A stretch of 64,000 bases of DNA from Zelopaecilomyces penicillatus (lineage: Eukaryota; Ascomycota; Sordariomycetes; Hypocreales; Pseudodiploosporaceae): the NCBI GenBank assembly GCA_005765155.1, contig VCCP01000004.1, positions 4,774,001 through 4,838,000 of the forward strand, given 5' to 3'. Positions 22,561 to 33,567 of this stretch are shown here, in pieces. The position numbers and the translations under genes are program-made. The notes under the pieces are model-generated. The model was not told where the DNA came from, ran no database searches, and saw only the letters and a program-made list of their open reading frames with translations. Position 1 is the first letter of the stretch; every line of letters starts with the position of its first letter.

Positions 22561-22600
22561 CAGTCGTGCTCATTCTTTTTCTTCTTTATTTTAAACAGTT

Positions 22601-23874
22601 TGGATATGGACTTTGGGAAAACTTTGGATATAAAAACATCCTGGGTTTTACTGAGGAAGATGGTTCAGTAAACCTTTCTTAGGCTTGCTGCAGAAGATTA
22701 ATTATGGTATTCATCAACTACTTTTGTAACCATTCTTTCAAACACAGTTCACGAAGCTCTCCATACTCCCCAAACCCGCTGTAGTCTGCTCACCTCCAGT
22801 GTTGACAGCTCCTGAGAGCCTTGGAGGTTAGTTGCTGCCTACTACCTAGTTGGTCAAACCGGTATGACACACACGCCGAAAGCCCCACCAACATCCACCC
22901 TTGTCAACCCACCAACCAACACCCAAGCCCCCACACTAGCGAAGGTATCTAACGGTGCAAAACAACAACAGCCAAGGAATTGGTACATCAACCACTTCTT
23001 AGACACTTCCAGCCGTGAAAGCTTCACAGTTTGTATCGCATCTCTACAGTAGTCCATAGCACAACTATTTACGCGTGTTCTGGCCTGCAGTAACCGCCCG
23101 TCCATGACATCCTCGCCAAAATAGTGGTATATTGAAGTCGCCTAATCTGTACACAATCACATGTGGAATAGGCAGCACCATTTCGTGTGCAAAACGCTGA
23201 ATTACTGAATTAATTTGGACAACTCTCAAGTTGGTCTATATGGGGGAAGGGCTCCTGTTCGAGTGGCAGGCATCGCATTTTTGTTCACTGTGTAAATGCC
23301 ACTCCATTGATCGAGGTCCATGGCAACCTCCTCTTGTTCGCACAGACTACGATCACAGCAGGCAAAGTTGGTTCATTCACCCATGTTCGCATAGTAGTAC
23401 AAAATTGTTTATTTTGGCTTCATACCTAAACATAATCACTTTCGTAAAAGCATCCTCCGCGTTGCTCTAAGCTGTCTGCACTTGCCCTAATTCTGTTTGC
23501 CCTCTTCTGTCAACCACGATATGCGAAAGAACGTCAAGAAAAAGACTTAAAATATGCGCGCCATTTGCCATCTGTTGGTGAAAAACCCCCAGAACACAGC
23601 AAATGTAGCGAAAAAGAAGATAAAAAAGTAAAACCAATGGTCGAAGAAGTAAAGCAGCCTTCTTCGACACCTGGCTTTTAGATATATACAAGCAATCATT
23701 TATGTTCAATGTTCAATGCAAAATGAACGAAGGCAGACATGGAAATGGGTCCTTGTCACCTGGAGTTGCACGCCCATCATAACTCCATCTTTTTTTGTGA
23801 ACAAGCTGTGGGTGCTGGGCAGACAGCTTCAGAGTAGCAGTCCCCCAGGCTTTGATGAGCTCTGGTTAGGGCGC
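22601..23874. other. Intergenic stretch before the GH55 gene
   Basis: No supported gene. The right end is the 3' flank of the minus-strand GH55 gene. Confidence 0.45.
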
Positions 23875-26229
23875 TTATGGGGTGTACATGGCCAAGGCAC
23901 CACAGAAGTTGTTTCTGTTATCCTTGTCAAGCGCGACGGATCGGTTGTTGACTGTGATCATGTTGACACTGGCCTTGGTGCTAACACCAAGGAAGGTGAC
24001 CTTGGAGTTCTCAAGGCTAATCATGTTGTCCTGGCAGTTGTTCTCTCCAACACACTGTTGAGCGTAGTTGTCAAAGAAGCTGTAAAGACCGCCACCATAG
24101 ACATAGATGTCGCTTGAGTCGACAGCACGCACACCCCAAGTACGGGCGCACCTAGGTCCAGTGCACTTGGAGAAATCAGGATCGGTATAAGCAGGGTTGG
24201 ACTTGTATGGGACGGTGGCATCAGGATTGCCCTGCATATAGGCAGTTTCAGTCTGGATGCAACCCATAAAGACGTTCTTAGCCTTGCTGAACTGGTAGTT
24301 GACTAGGACGTTGTGCTCAGACGCCGTGCCCCACAGCCACGCGCCCTGGGTGCTCTCAATGAGGATACCACGGCCGTTGTAGATGTTGATCTTGTTGTAG
24401 TCAGTGCGGTCAAGCTCGTGATCAGCAACCCAGAGCCAGGTGTTCTCCATGTAGATGCTGCCGGTGGAGGTAACATGCACAAGCATGAAGGCACCGAAGC
24501 AGGCAGGATCAGGCTTGGTGGTGACTTGGGGCGTCATGGAACACTTGTCTGACTGCAACTGAGTACCAGCAGTGCCACCAACACGGAAGTGGACATCAAA
24601 GAGACCGGCAGAGCCCTTGGTCTGGCCAGCAACGTTCCACTCCATAAGAATAGCACCAGGCTGGGGTCCGAGGGTCTCGAAGATGAGATCCTGAATCTCA
24701 ATGTTGCCAACATCGCCCTTCTGGCCGACTTGCCAGACGGGCTTGGGGTTGTTCTGGTCCTTGAAGGCAGAAGAGCCACCAGCCATGATTAAAGGCCAGT
24801 GCTCACCGACAATCTTGATGTTCTTGGGGACACGGACGGTGTTGGTCATGACATAGGCACCGTGGTCAAAGTACACGATCTGGTCAGCAGCGATGGAGTT
24901 GAAAACGGCCTGGATGGCAGCGGTATCATCGGTCTTTCCGTCACCCTTGGCGCCACGGGACTTGACGGAGACAAACTTGGACGCATCGATGTTGTTGTAT
25001 TGGGGCTTGGTCTTGGTGACAAATCGACCGGCGCCATCAAGGAGCGCTGCAGGCTTGTTGATGGCGGTTTGGGTGCCCTGGACAGCCTTGCCATTGCCAG
25101 TACCGCTGTAGGAGCGGCCCTGAGCCCAAAGCTTAACAAGAGTGTTACCAGCAAGAATGGTTGCCTTGGTGCCACCATTCTGGACAGCAACGGGGACATT
25201 GGTTCGCATGTCAACGTTGTCGAGGACGAGAGTGCCGTTGGTGTGGCTTTGAGAGGTAGTATAAACAGTGTTGACACCAACGGGGGTGTTGGAGATCTTG
25301 CTGTCGATGAGAATGATGGAACCAACGGTCTGGATGTTGCCACCGGCAGTCATGTCAATACCAATCTGGGCGTCGTTGATCTCAACACCCTGGAAGGTCC
25401 AGAGCCAGTTCCAGTTCATAACAATGGCATTCTTGCAGCCGTTGAACTTGAGGTTACGAGTGGTAAACTGCTGGTTGCCGAAGAAGGCACCAATGTTACC
25501 TCCGTTGAAAGTGAGATCCACCATCCAGCCACCGGAGCCATTGTCCATGAAGATACCTTGCTGCCTGTTGTTGGCGCTCTTATCCTTGTTCATGTTGAAC
25601 TCGATGTTCTGCAGCGAAGTGGCTTGAGCAACCTGCCAGTGGATACCGGTACCAGTTGACATGGGCTGAGCAGTCAGATCAATCTTGAAGTTGCGGACCT
25701 GGCGGAAGAAGTTGTTCTGGTTGGTCCACCAGTTGTTGCCCCTGTTGTCATAAGGGTCGGAATCGATGACAGCAATACCAGCAAAGTTGGGAGCAGCCTT
25801 GAGAGTAGGGACCTGGAGAACATCGCCGACCATTTGGGTATAGTAGTAGGGAATGATGGGTCGAGAAACGAGGTAAGTACCGGGAGGGAAGTAGACTAAA
25901 GCGGGTGTGGTGGTGCTGGAGTCGCAGCCCTGGCCACATCGGCCGCCATCCGTGATAGCTCTGTTGATGGCATCGGTATCGTCAGTGGTACCGTCACCCT
26001 TGGCACCATAGTCCTGGACGTTACGGAAAACCTTCCAGCTAGAGCCCTTGTCGCCGTAGGCGGGAAAGCCTTGTCGGCGAATGTTTGCCAACCACCAGCT
26101 TGAGGCGCGGGCCTGGACAGCATTGTCCTCAACAGCCAGGGATGATGCCGAAGGGGCTGCAAGGGCAGGCTGAGTAAACAGGCGTAGGGCCAGAATGGAG
26201 GCCGTCAAGACGGTCGAAAGGCCCATCAT
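23875..26229 (-). CDS. Secreted GH55 exo-beta-1,3-glucanase
   Basis: An intronless frame of 784 residues, the usual size of fungal GH55 enzymes. Residues 1 to about 24 (MMGLSTVLTASILALRLFTQ then PALA) are a signal peptide. Two right-handed beta-helix (pectate-lyase-3 type) halves each begin with the same phrase: NVQDYGAKGDGTTDDTDAIN at about 70 and SVKSRGAKGDGKTDDTAAIQ at about 433. Further family text includes LVYFPPGTYLVSRPIIPYYY, NWLWTFQGVEINDAQIGIDM and HVTSTGSIYMENTWLWVADH. GH55 enzymes release glucose or short products from beta-1,3-glucan, in wall remodelling or attack on other fungi and plant callose. I did not assign the catalytic Glu. A second ATG directly follows the first at 26226. 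Confidence 0.93.
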   Translation of the reverse strand: MMGLSTVLTASILALRLFTQPALAAPSASSLAVEDNAVQARASSWWLANIRRQGFPAYGDKGSSWKVFRNVQDYGAKGDGTTDDTDAINRAITDGGRCGQGCDSSTTTPALVYFPPGTYLVSRPIIPYYYTQMVGDVLQVPTLKAAPNFAGIAVIDSDPYDNRGNNWWTNQNNFFRQVRNFKIDLTAQPMSTGTGIHWQVAQATSLQNIEFNMNKDKSANNRQQGIFMDNGSGGWMVDLTFNGGNIGAFFGNQQFTTRNLKFNGCKNAIVMNWNWLWTFQGVEINDAQIGIDMTAGGNIQTVGSIILIDSKISNTPVGVNTVYTTSQSHTNGTLVLDNVDMRTNVPVAVQNGGTKATILAGNTLVKLWAQGRSYSGTGNGKAVQGTQTAINKPAALLDGAGRFVTKTKPQYNNIDASKFVSVKSRGAKGDGKTDDTAAIQAVFNSIAADQIVYFDHGAYVMTNTVRVPKNIKIVGEHWPLIMAGGSSAFKDQNNPKPVWQVGQKGDVGNIEIQDLIFETLGPQPGAILMEWNVAGQTKGSAGLFDVHFRVGGTAGTQLQSDKCSMTPQVTTKPDPACFGAFMLVHVTSTGSIYMENTWLWVADHELDRTDYNKINIYNGRGILIESTQGAWLWGTASEHNVLVNYQFSKAKNVFMGCIQTETAYMQGNPDATVPYKSNPAYTDPDFSKCTGPRCARTWGVRAVDSSDIYVYGGGLYSFFDNYAQQCVGENNCQDNMISLENSKVTFLGVSTKASVNMITVNNRSVALDKDNRNNFCGALAMYTP

Positions 26230-28410
26230 GATGGCGGATTAGCGAGTCGCAATCCTGACGGGAAGTCGATGTTTGTTGGGGGAGTGCGTTGTAGCTTGAT
26301 GACTATCGAGTTGTCTGTTGCATGAGAGAATAAACTTGTCAGTTGTTGTTGTTTAAAGAATAAAGAATCAAACTTGTTCAAGTTCGGGTATTTGAAGATG
26401 GCAGTTGAATGGGCGAAGGGAGACAGAAGGAAGGGAGAGATGGATCTATTAAAGGAAACCGAAAAATAAAAACAAGGTTGGGGAGGTTAGGTTTGGCGGG
26501 AAAGGGAGTAAGTAATACCTCGAACAAGCTTTGTTCAGGGCTTGTACCAATTGTTGTTGATGGGTGGGGTGAGGAGGGGAGCCGTCAAGGCTATGCAGAA
26601 TGCAAAGTGATGAGGATGAAAGCAAGAGGGAAAAGAGTGAAGGAAGCCGGGAGGAGGATGGCCTTTAATAAGTGAGCGTGGTGAAGATGATGAAAGACAA
26701 TGGCAGTGCGGCAGATTGTCGTGATGGAGGATGGGACGTAGCAATCCGCTTGAATGGGTCGCAGACCCCACAATCACGCGCTTATTGTTCCCGGCATGAG
26801 ACCGAGCAAAGAGCAAAGCCAAGGCCGGCAAGCAAAGAATAGAGTGCCCACGCAAATGGGCAGCTTCTTGTTTGGGCGTAAAGCCTGGCCATGGAACGAT
26901 GGGCATCTGGGGATGGGGGGGTGAGGCAGACGATGGAGGGGAGGCAGGGAGGTGTGTGGGTGTCATGGGGCTCGCAGTACGCAGCACACTGGAGGAGGCT
27001 GCACACCTGCCAAACTGCCACTCCCCACGGGCTGCTGGCGCAAACAGACACACCACCAGTCACTGGGGAACGGCCACGACCATAGAGCAGCGGTCCACAA
27101 AGCAGCGTTGCAGTCGCTCACCTTAGCACAGAAGTCAAAGCTAGACTTGAGTAAGTTGCTGTGAAGTTGTCGGGGCCTCGATACAGGGATGGACGACGGG
27201 CCGAAAAAGGAGTGGGCCGGGAGACGAAGAAGTCGCCCACGGTGAGCAAAGAGAGGAGGAAAAGCGGCGGCTAAAGGCGTAGTAGAAGCAGAAAAGACGC
27301 CGGATGAGTACGACGAGAAGGAGAGAAAGAAAGGAGAGCAGGGGGTCGGCCAGATGGATCCAACGAACGGCCGTAAAAGAGAGGAGGAGAGTCAGTCAAG
27401 TCGGGTTCTCGCCAGAGGATCTCCCAGTGTCGAGGTTCGTCGTGAAAGGAGTGCACACGCGCGCGCGTCTCTCAGACACCTGTAGAAGGATATAGCGATA
27501 GTAGATAGGGATACAGAGAGCGGTGATCAAGGGCAAGCACGAGACTGGCCCAGCAAGCAGGACGCTCTGCCCCTTATACTACCTGACTACTGCCCAGCAC
27601 TCATAGCCCGTCGTCCAGGCGTCCAGGGGAGCAAAAGGAAAGCCCCTAATACCAAGCAAGCCAAGGCAGGCATAACAACGATAATTACGCTACGCTCGTA
27701 CAGCAGTTCAGCTGCCCACCACAGCTTCAGGTAGGCTACAGGTAATAATAGATGGTGTCCCTTAGGTGTAATGACAGCTACAGGTGCAGGTGACGGTGCG
27801 GCAGCTCACTGACGTAAACCCACTGTAAGTACCTGTAGGTTTGTGCTGTGCCTGAGCACGGTCTCAGTGGCCTGCCTTTCCCATGAACGTGGCGGCGGTC
27901 CCGACGCGCCTCTTCAGGCTCCATCCAAGGGTCAACCATGGACCTAGCCTGCATTTGGCGAGCCATAGCCGCCACACTTCGGTGTGGGAGATCTGGCGCT
28001 GCCAGGTACGCATTGCTCTCATTGGCCATGGATGTCCCATTGCGAGACAAGCTCCATCTGCCAGGGACGAAAGCGGTTCTCGTTCATCCTGTCGTCAGGG
28101 GCAGTCATTAAGATGGCGGGACCCCTGGCGTTTACTGCTGCCTTGGCCCATCCCCATTCTCGGCGCAGTGTTATGCGTTCTGCCCTCTCTTCTTGCGAGC
28201 GCTTGCATTTCCTCCTCCTCCTCCGCTTCGTTCAGTTGCTGTCATCCTGTGGCTCAAGCTCGAGGGCCCTGGCTGTGCTGCAGATCCAGGGAATGGCCAC
28301 GGCGCGACGCGTGCGTGTTCTGTGTACATGAAACGACGAGACTCCCCGAGACCAAGGATTGCCTGCCTTCTGATCGCTGACGCTCGTCTCCGCGATGCGA
28401 CCGACAACGC

Positions 28411-28439
28411 ACGCACACACACACTCTCTCTCTCTCTCT
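28411..28439. repeat. CA/CT microsatellite
   Basis: ACACACAC followed by a CT run in non-coding sequence. Confidence 0.85.
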
Positions 28440-31400
28440 GCCCACGACGACGCGGGCGCAGTATTGTCTTGAACAACCGAAGAGGCGTGCAGCACACAAT
28501 GCTCAGCACCGGGGCAGGGCCGGCGCCAGTCCACAAGAGCCAGGATGCGTAAATATCGATGCAACCCCGCGCCTCGGTCTTGTCGGCCGGAACTTGGCGA
28601 ACGACGATGCCCTCGCCAGCGGTGCAACGTCCTCATAGGAGGCAAGACGAGAATAAGGATTAACTGGGGCGTGCATACGCGATGGGGAATCACGGGGCAA
28701 AGAAGATGGGGCAAGAAGATGGGGTATTCCGCCGAATTCCCCATCCGATCCAGACGGAAGGATTGATTGGGATTGATTGATTTTGCTTCTTTCGGGTATT
28801 GCGGTGGATCGCGGTTGGAGCTTTTCTCGCCTGCCATCCCTGCCATCCCTGCCTCCAGCAACCTTAGCCACCGGCCTTGGCCTTAATTGGTCATGGCTCC
28901 AATTCTGGCCTTCACTGTTCAGAAGGGCCTTAGCCATCCTAGCGCCGTTTCAGTGGCAGCGTCCCTAGGCCTAGCAGAAGAGCTTCACGATCTCAGGGGT
29001 GTTCAGACTCGACTTTCTATCCAATGTTTTCCCCATCCGCTCTCTCTCAGGGACAAATTTAGCGCATTAAACAGCCGCCATACTCATACTCATACTATAC
29101 TCGTACGAGTAGCCAGTAGTTTCGCCCCAGACATCCATCCCCCCTCTCATCTGGCATCTCAATGCAGCGTGCGATCCACGCCATGGATAGCCGCTCTCCA
29201 ATTGGTCATTGAGCACGTGTCGACAACCAACTGTGCCTGATTAGGTACATACGAAACTTGTCTGGCTCACTTGAGTGCCGTAGGTACTTAACAGTAGGTA
29301 CCTAGAGTAATGATAAGGTGGTCAATGCTGGCAGAATGAATTATTAGGTACTCTGTCTTGTCTGTGCTGCACATGGATGGCTAATGCTCCGACGAACCGT
29401 TCGACGTATCGAAACTATTCCAGCAAGATCGGAGGAGAACACCCCCATCATTCACGGCAACTTCCCGCTGAACTGTGGAGGCGCACATCGTCAACCCCAA
29501 AATACCTATGTCCGCAACCTGCGATGATCGAAATTTTATGCCTTGGCACCTTAGCACCGGGCATAGTATATTTCGCCGGCAGAGGTGGTGTGCAGCATCG
29601 TGTGCGTGTGTGACGCTGGCACGCGTGCCTAATGGGGAGCTTGCCAAGGTCACCATGCCCTTCCACTCCCAGCGCCTTATGGATCAACTGCGAGTGCCCA
29701 ACCTTTATTACGATGGAGCCGATCGCACGCCCAGTCCCAAAGCGTGTCATCCTCGTTGAATAGATGAGCTGGTGGTGAGTGCCCTCACCAGTTTTCCAGT
29801 CCTCCAGTGTCATAAATGTGTCATAGCCAAGCAGCACAACCACAACGCATCTTCTTGCATCTACAATGCAATTGTGCAAAGAATGTTCTCTCGCCTCGTG
29901 CATCTACAGCGCATGACAAGCAGAATTCCCTTCCTTCGTGTCGGTTGAGGGGGAAAAGAGATTGCAGGGGAACAGTCAAGGCGGATGACGCCACGCATTT
30001 TGGAGCCGACCCAAATGCTGTGTGGGGTTGGAACAGCCTTGAGAGGTACCCAACTCACCAGGGGGCTACGATTCAAAGACGCCGGCTTGTGGCCCTTGGA
30101 GGGAACGGCAGACGCTCTAGATGGCTTCTTCTTTCTTCTCCAGCGGATCTTGCTACCCCATTCGGTTTTCACCCTTGAGTGTTGTGCTGTACAGCAGCTC
30201 CGCGACCATTTCTTCCTCTAACAACCTTGCACAATATCTGCCCCATGGCAAATCCTTCATGGACAACCCGCAAAGCGATTCCCGAAGTGGGGGTGACTGT
30301 GGGCGTACCATGTCCCAAAACGACAGTCTGCAAGGGTCATGACTGGCTGAGAAACCGTCCAGAAAAGCGTGGGGATAGCGAAAGAGAGAAAAACCTGTGC
30401 ATCCTGTAGGCATACAGACATGTGGGCCAACAAGCGCCCGAAGGTACAATACCTGTGCTCCGCAAACTCTCGCCTCTGAGATTTCAGAAAGCTATGTTTC
30501 CTTCAGTGTACTTGCACGCAAAAGTTAGGTTGAGGCGTCGTCCTGGACACGACTCATGATACCTACCCGCCTACCTACCCGCCTACCCACCATGCGCGAC
30601 TTCATCGCCTTACAATGCATTTTCTCAAGTGGGTTTGGGTAGGAACGTACAAATCACGGAGTAGCCAGGACTGCATACTTGTTATGGACTGACCAGCACC
30701 AATACAGCCAGAAAAGTAAGGCGTCTCCGTCCCGAGGTTTCATCCCATCCTGTCTGGCTGCCGAGATGTCGCATTTGCCGGTACTACGTTCATTGCTGGT
30801 TGCCTACTTTACCTAGAGGTAGGCATGGATAGATCGACGGGAATGTACCTATCACAGTCCTCTTTCTCCCCGATGGAAATCCTTCGTGGTTCCCCAGAAA
30901 TGCCTTCCTTTCCGCTCATCCTGGCGGCCCAACTTCGTCTAAGGTTGGTTGGCTCACCGAAGCTGGACATACAATGCAGATTCTACACATGGCGCCTTTC
31001 CTGTTCGAGCCATGTCATCTGTCACCTGCGAAGCAAGCCTCTCCCATTAAAAAACTGCCCGGAGAGAAGCCGCCATGGCGTGGCCGACTTTCATGCACGA
31101 CAAGCTTGCTAGTCAAAATGGACTACCACCAGAATGGCATGCTCTTTCACGACGCTTCTCTCAAAAAGGACATCCTCTCTGCCTCATATTGTCTTTACGA
31201 GTAGGGCCCTACCCTGAACTTCTCAGAACCATCCCGGGTTGCCGCGGTAGGCTATCAAGTTGGTCATCGTCCTTTCATATGCAAGTACGAAATCAACAGC
31301 AGCAAACCGGACAATGCATGTTAAATCCACCTCCGCAATTGCCTCGGCAGGCAAAGTGCCTTCACTTCATATATGCCTCCATCAAAACCCTTTCCAGCAA

Positions 31401-32450
31401 TGGAAGGCGTACTCGCAACACAAGAACTTGCTGTTCCATTCATCTCAACTATGGTGCAGCTAGGAACGCCGCGTCGTTTACCCCACACAAAGCAGCCCCC
31501 ATTTTCTCGCTTCTCCAAAATCGTTGCTGATACCCCTCCCCCCTACTCCTCTCTCTCGGCCCTCCCCAATCGGCAGCATCCGTCAGATGCGCAAGTTCGG
31601 CACTTCTTTCCTCGTGGTTCGTAGGACATTTATGCGTTCGCAGCTACCTCCTTGAGCCGTGCAACTTTTTTCAAATGTGTGTACAGCTGACGGGCTCGGT
31701 GAGTGGCCTGACCTGTACAGTTTAGTTATGCGTCATAGGTTGCACTAAGCCGAGAGACGTGCTGCTTCTGTAAGTTTTCAAGTTCTTTGTCGTCAACATG
31801 TCTCAGTCCATCGTACATGTGATACCCCGATGTTCCGGCTTTTCTTCGACAAAAGGCCCAACGCCGCTAAACGATGAGATGTGGCCCTTTTCCTAGGTAG
31901 GTAGTACATTGCGTTGCACATAACTAATACAAATAACGTGGATTTCGTTTTTTCCCCAATCAGTCAAGAGTCAATACAGTCTTCCGCTCCGCAAAACTCG
32001 GCGAAACCTATATGGCCTCTCTCCACATCACGGGCGAAGCTAGAAGTCCCCGCCCTCCAGAACAAGCGAGGGCAAAAAATATCACCGGGGTTCGGTCACC
32101 AGGGTAGGATTCATCATCTGCATATGCCGATCAACTTAATCCCCCCCCCCTTCCTCATTCCTCTTAGTTCGCAAGAAAACGCCTCCCCCATAATACTAGT
32201 CATGTAGATGCGCAAGAAGCGTGCCTTCTCCCCGGGCATACTACACTCTTCCGGAATACCCTCCCCTCCCCTCCCCTCATCATGCAACAACCGGGGATAG
32301 TCTAAAGGCGTTTGTCGTTTTTCAACTATTTCTCTCTCTCCCTCTCTCATATCACAAGAGTATTAGGGCCGGTTCTGAGTCGGTCCCACACACCACCTGG
32401 CTCGCAGGGCTGGAAATCCGTACTATGGAGCTCGGCCATACATCCAACCG

Positions 32451-32466
32451 CCCCCCCCCCCCCCCC
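32451..32466. repeat. C16 homopolymer
   Basis: Uninterrupted run of 16 C in the gene-free region. Confidence 0.9.
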
Positions 32467-33104
32467 GGTATTGTTCTCCATACCTTTCCTCTCCTTTGTA
32501 TTGGAGCCCCGTTTGCACCCTTCTTCATCCGAACCAAAGCGAGCAAGCCAAAGAGAAAAAGAAGAAAAAGACGGTTCTAGAGCCGAGGTGACTTGAGTCG
32601 GTGTTAAGTCTAGTTCGTTCTGCTTGATTTACCAGGTGGGCAGCGAAAAATAGACGAGAAAAACTGATATCGGACGATTCTGGTTGGCGGTGAGCACATT
32701 GTTTCTTACTATTGCGCAACGTTGCAATTGTGGCTTTCTAGTCCCCTCCCCCAAGGTGTATTTGTCTGCTCCCTCTCTACACCTGTTCCAAGTACGGCCG
32801 TGTACATCTAGTCAGTTTCCCCGGATCATCCATGGGGCACCTTGATGGATTCAGCTTAGTCTTAGAAAAGAAGATAAGGAGTGCAAGACAATAGTCCAAT
32901 ATAATATCTCTTGCTTAACCAATTGGTTTCCCAACATCTATCATGTCGCTATTTACCCTGACCTGATGCAAAAATTGAAAAACTCAAAACGCCCGTTTAA
33001 AAAGTATTATGAGAACGGACGTAGCCGAAATATGATCAAGACACACCCCCTCCCCTCCCCTTTTTTTCTTTTCGGTGCTACACCGCAAGTCTTTGCCAAC
33101 AATG

Positions 33105-33132
33105 CGTGTGTGTGTGTGAGTGTGTGTGTGTA
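33105..33132. repeat. TG microsatellite
   Basis: TG run with single A interruptions, about 0.4 kb beyond the 3' end of the F-box gene. Confidence 0.85.
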
Positions 33133-33567
33133 TGTGTTCTTGCAAACAATCCCGGATGCCGCCAAGAAATAGGAACCTCTACCCAACTCCGGCCTACTCA
33201 TTGTTTCCCACAAAAAAGGAAAGAAAAAGTTAGCAAAACGCATGCCATGCTCCTCCATATGTAATATCCCGCTACCTAATGTGATCGCAAAATAAAAGAA
33301 GATAGTAAAAAAGGGCAAGAATGCAAAGGGCCCGAAAGGACCTGAAAGGATCCGAGGGGGGGGCAGAGCAATCAACCAGTGGAGAGGCCCTGTAGAAGCA
33401 AAAAAAGTAAGGGAAAAACGATAAGGTGCACCCCAGCCATCAGTATCCGAGATGGATACGCAGCAATGTTCTTTTTCGTCAGCCCAATAAGCATACGTCA
33501 AGAGTTGTTTTTCGATAGTTCGACTGGAGAGAGTCGGCCCGCGAGGAGAGGATTGAACAGCCATCTT

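Larger units (their letters stand above)
21637..22600 (+). repeat. Tandem duplication of about 0.5 kb carrying the ncRNA units
   Basis: Two diverged direct copies start at 21637 and 22150. Shared blocks in order: an AT-rich block ending ATTATAGTATTACC or GTTATAGTATTACC, GTGACTTTCTCTTGAGCTGC, CATCCCCGCCCAATCA, CAAGGCAGCAGC, CTGCAGTCC, then TTATAAGCAAGTCTAAAACA and the RNA unit. Unit 1 precedes the first copy and shares only the RNA, the TATA box and the downstream B box. Spacing between successive RNA starts is 519 and 496 bases. Confidence 0.75.
26230..33567. other. Very long region without a supported gene (7.3 kb)
   Basis: The left part (to about 27,500) is purine-rich and is probably the promoter of the minus-strand GH55 gene. 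The rest holds only overlapping short frames in all six phases with low-complexity text; the largest (minus, 28232-28861) has no recognisable domain. Simple repeats are common: CA/CT run 28411-28439, TACC/CCGC repeats 30561-30590, C10 at 32141, CCCCT repeats near 32265, C16 at 32451-32466, TG run 33105-33132. The part near 33.5 kb is the 3' flank of the F-box gene. Confidence 0.5.

Noticed and set aside
23230..23275. Another B-box-like word (CTGTTCGAGTGG)
   Set aside because: No TATA box, terminal stem or A-box-like sequence at the matching distance.
24799..25659. 286-codon plus-strand frame opposite the GH55 gene
   Set aside because: Antisense shadow of a biased coding exon; no domain visible.
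28232..28861. 209-codon minus-strand frame in the long gene-free region
   Set aside because: Several frames are open at once in GC-rich simple sequence; no coherent domain.
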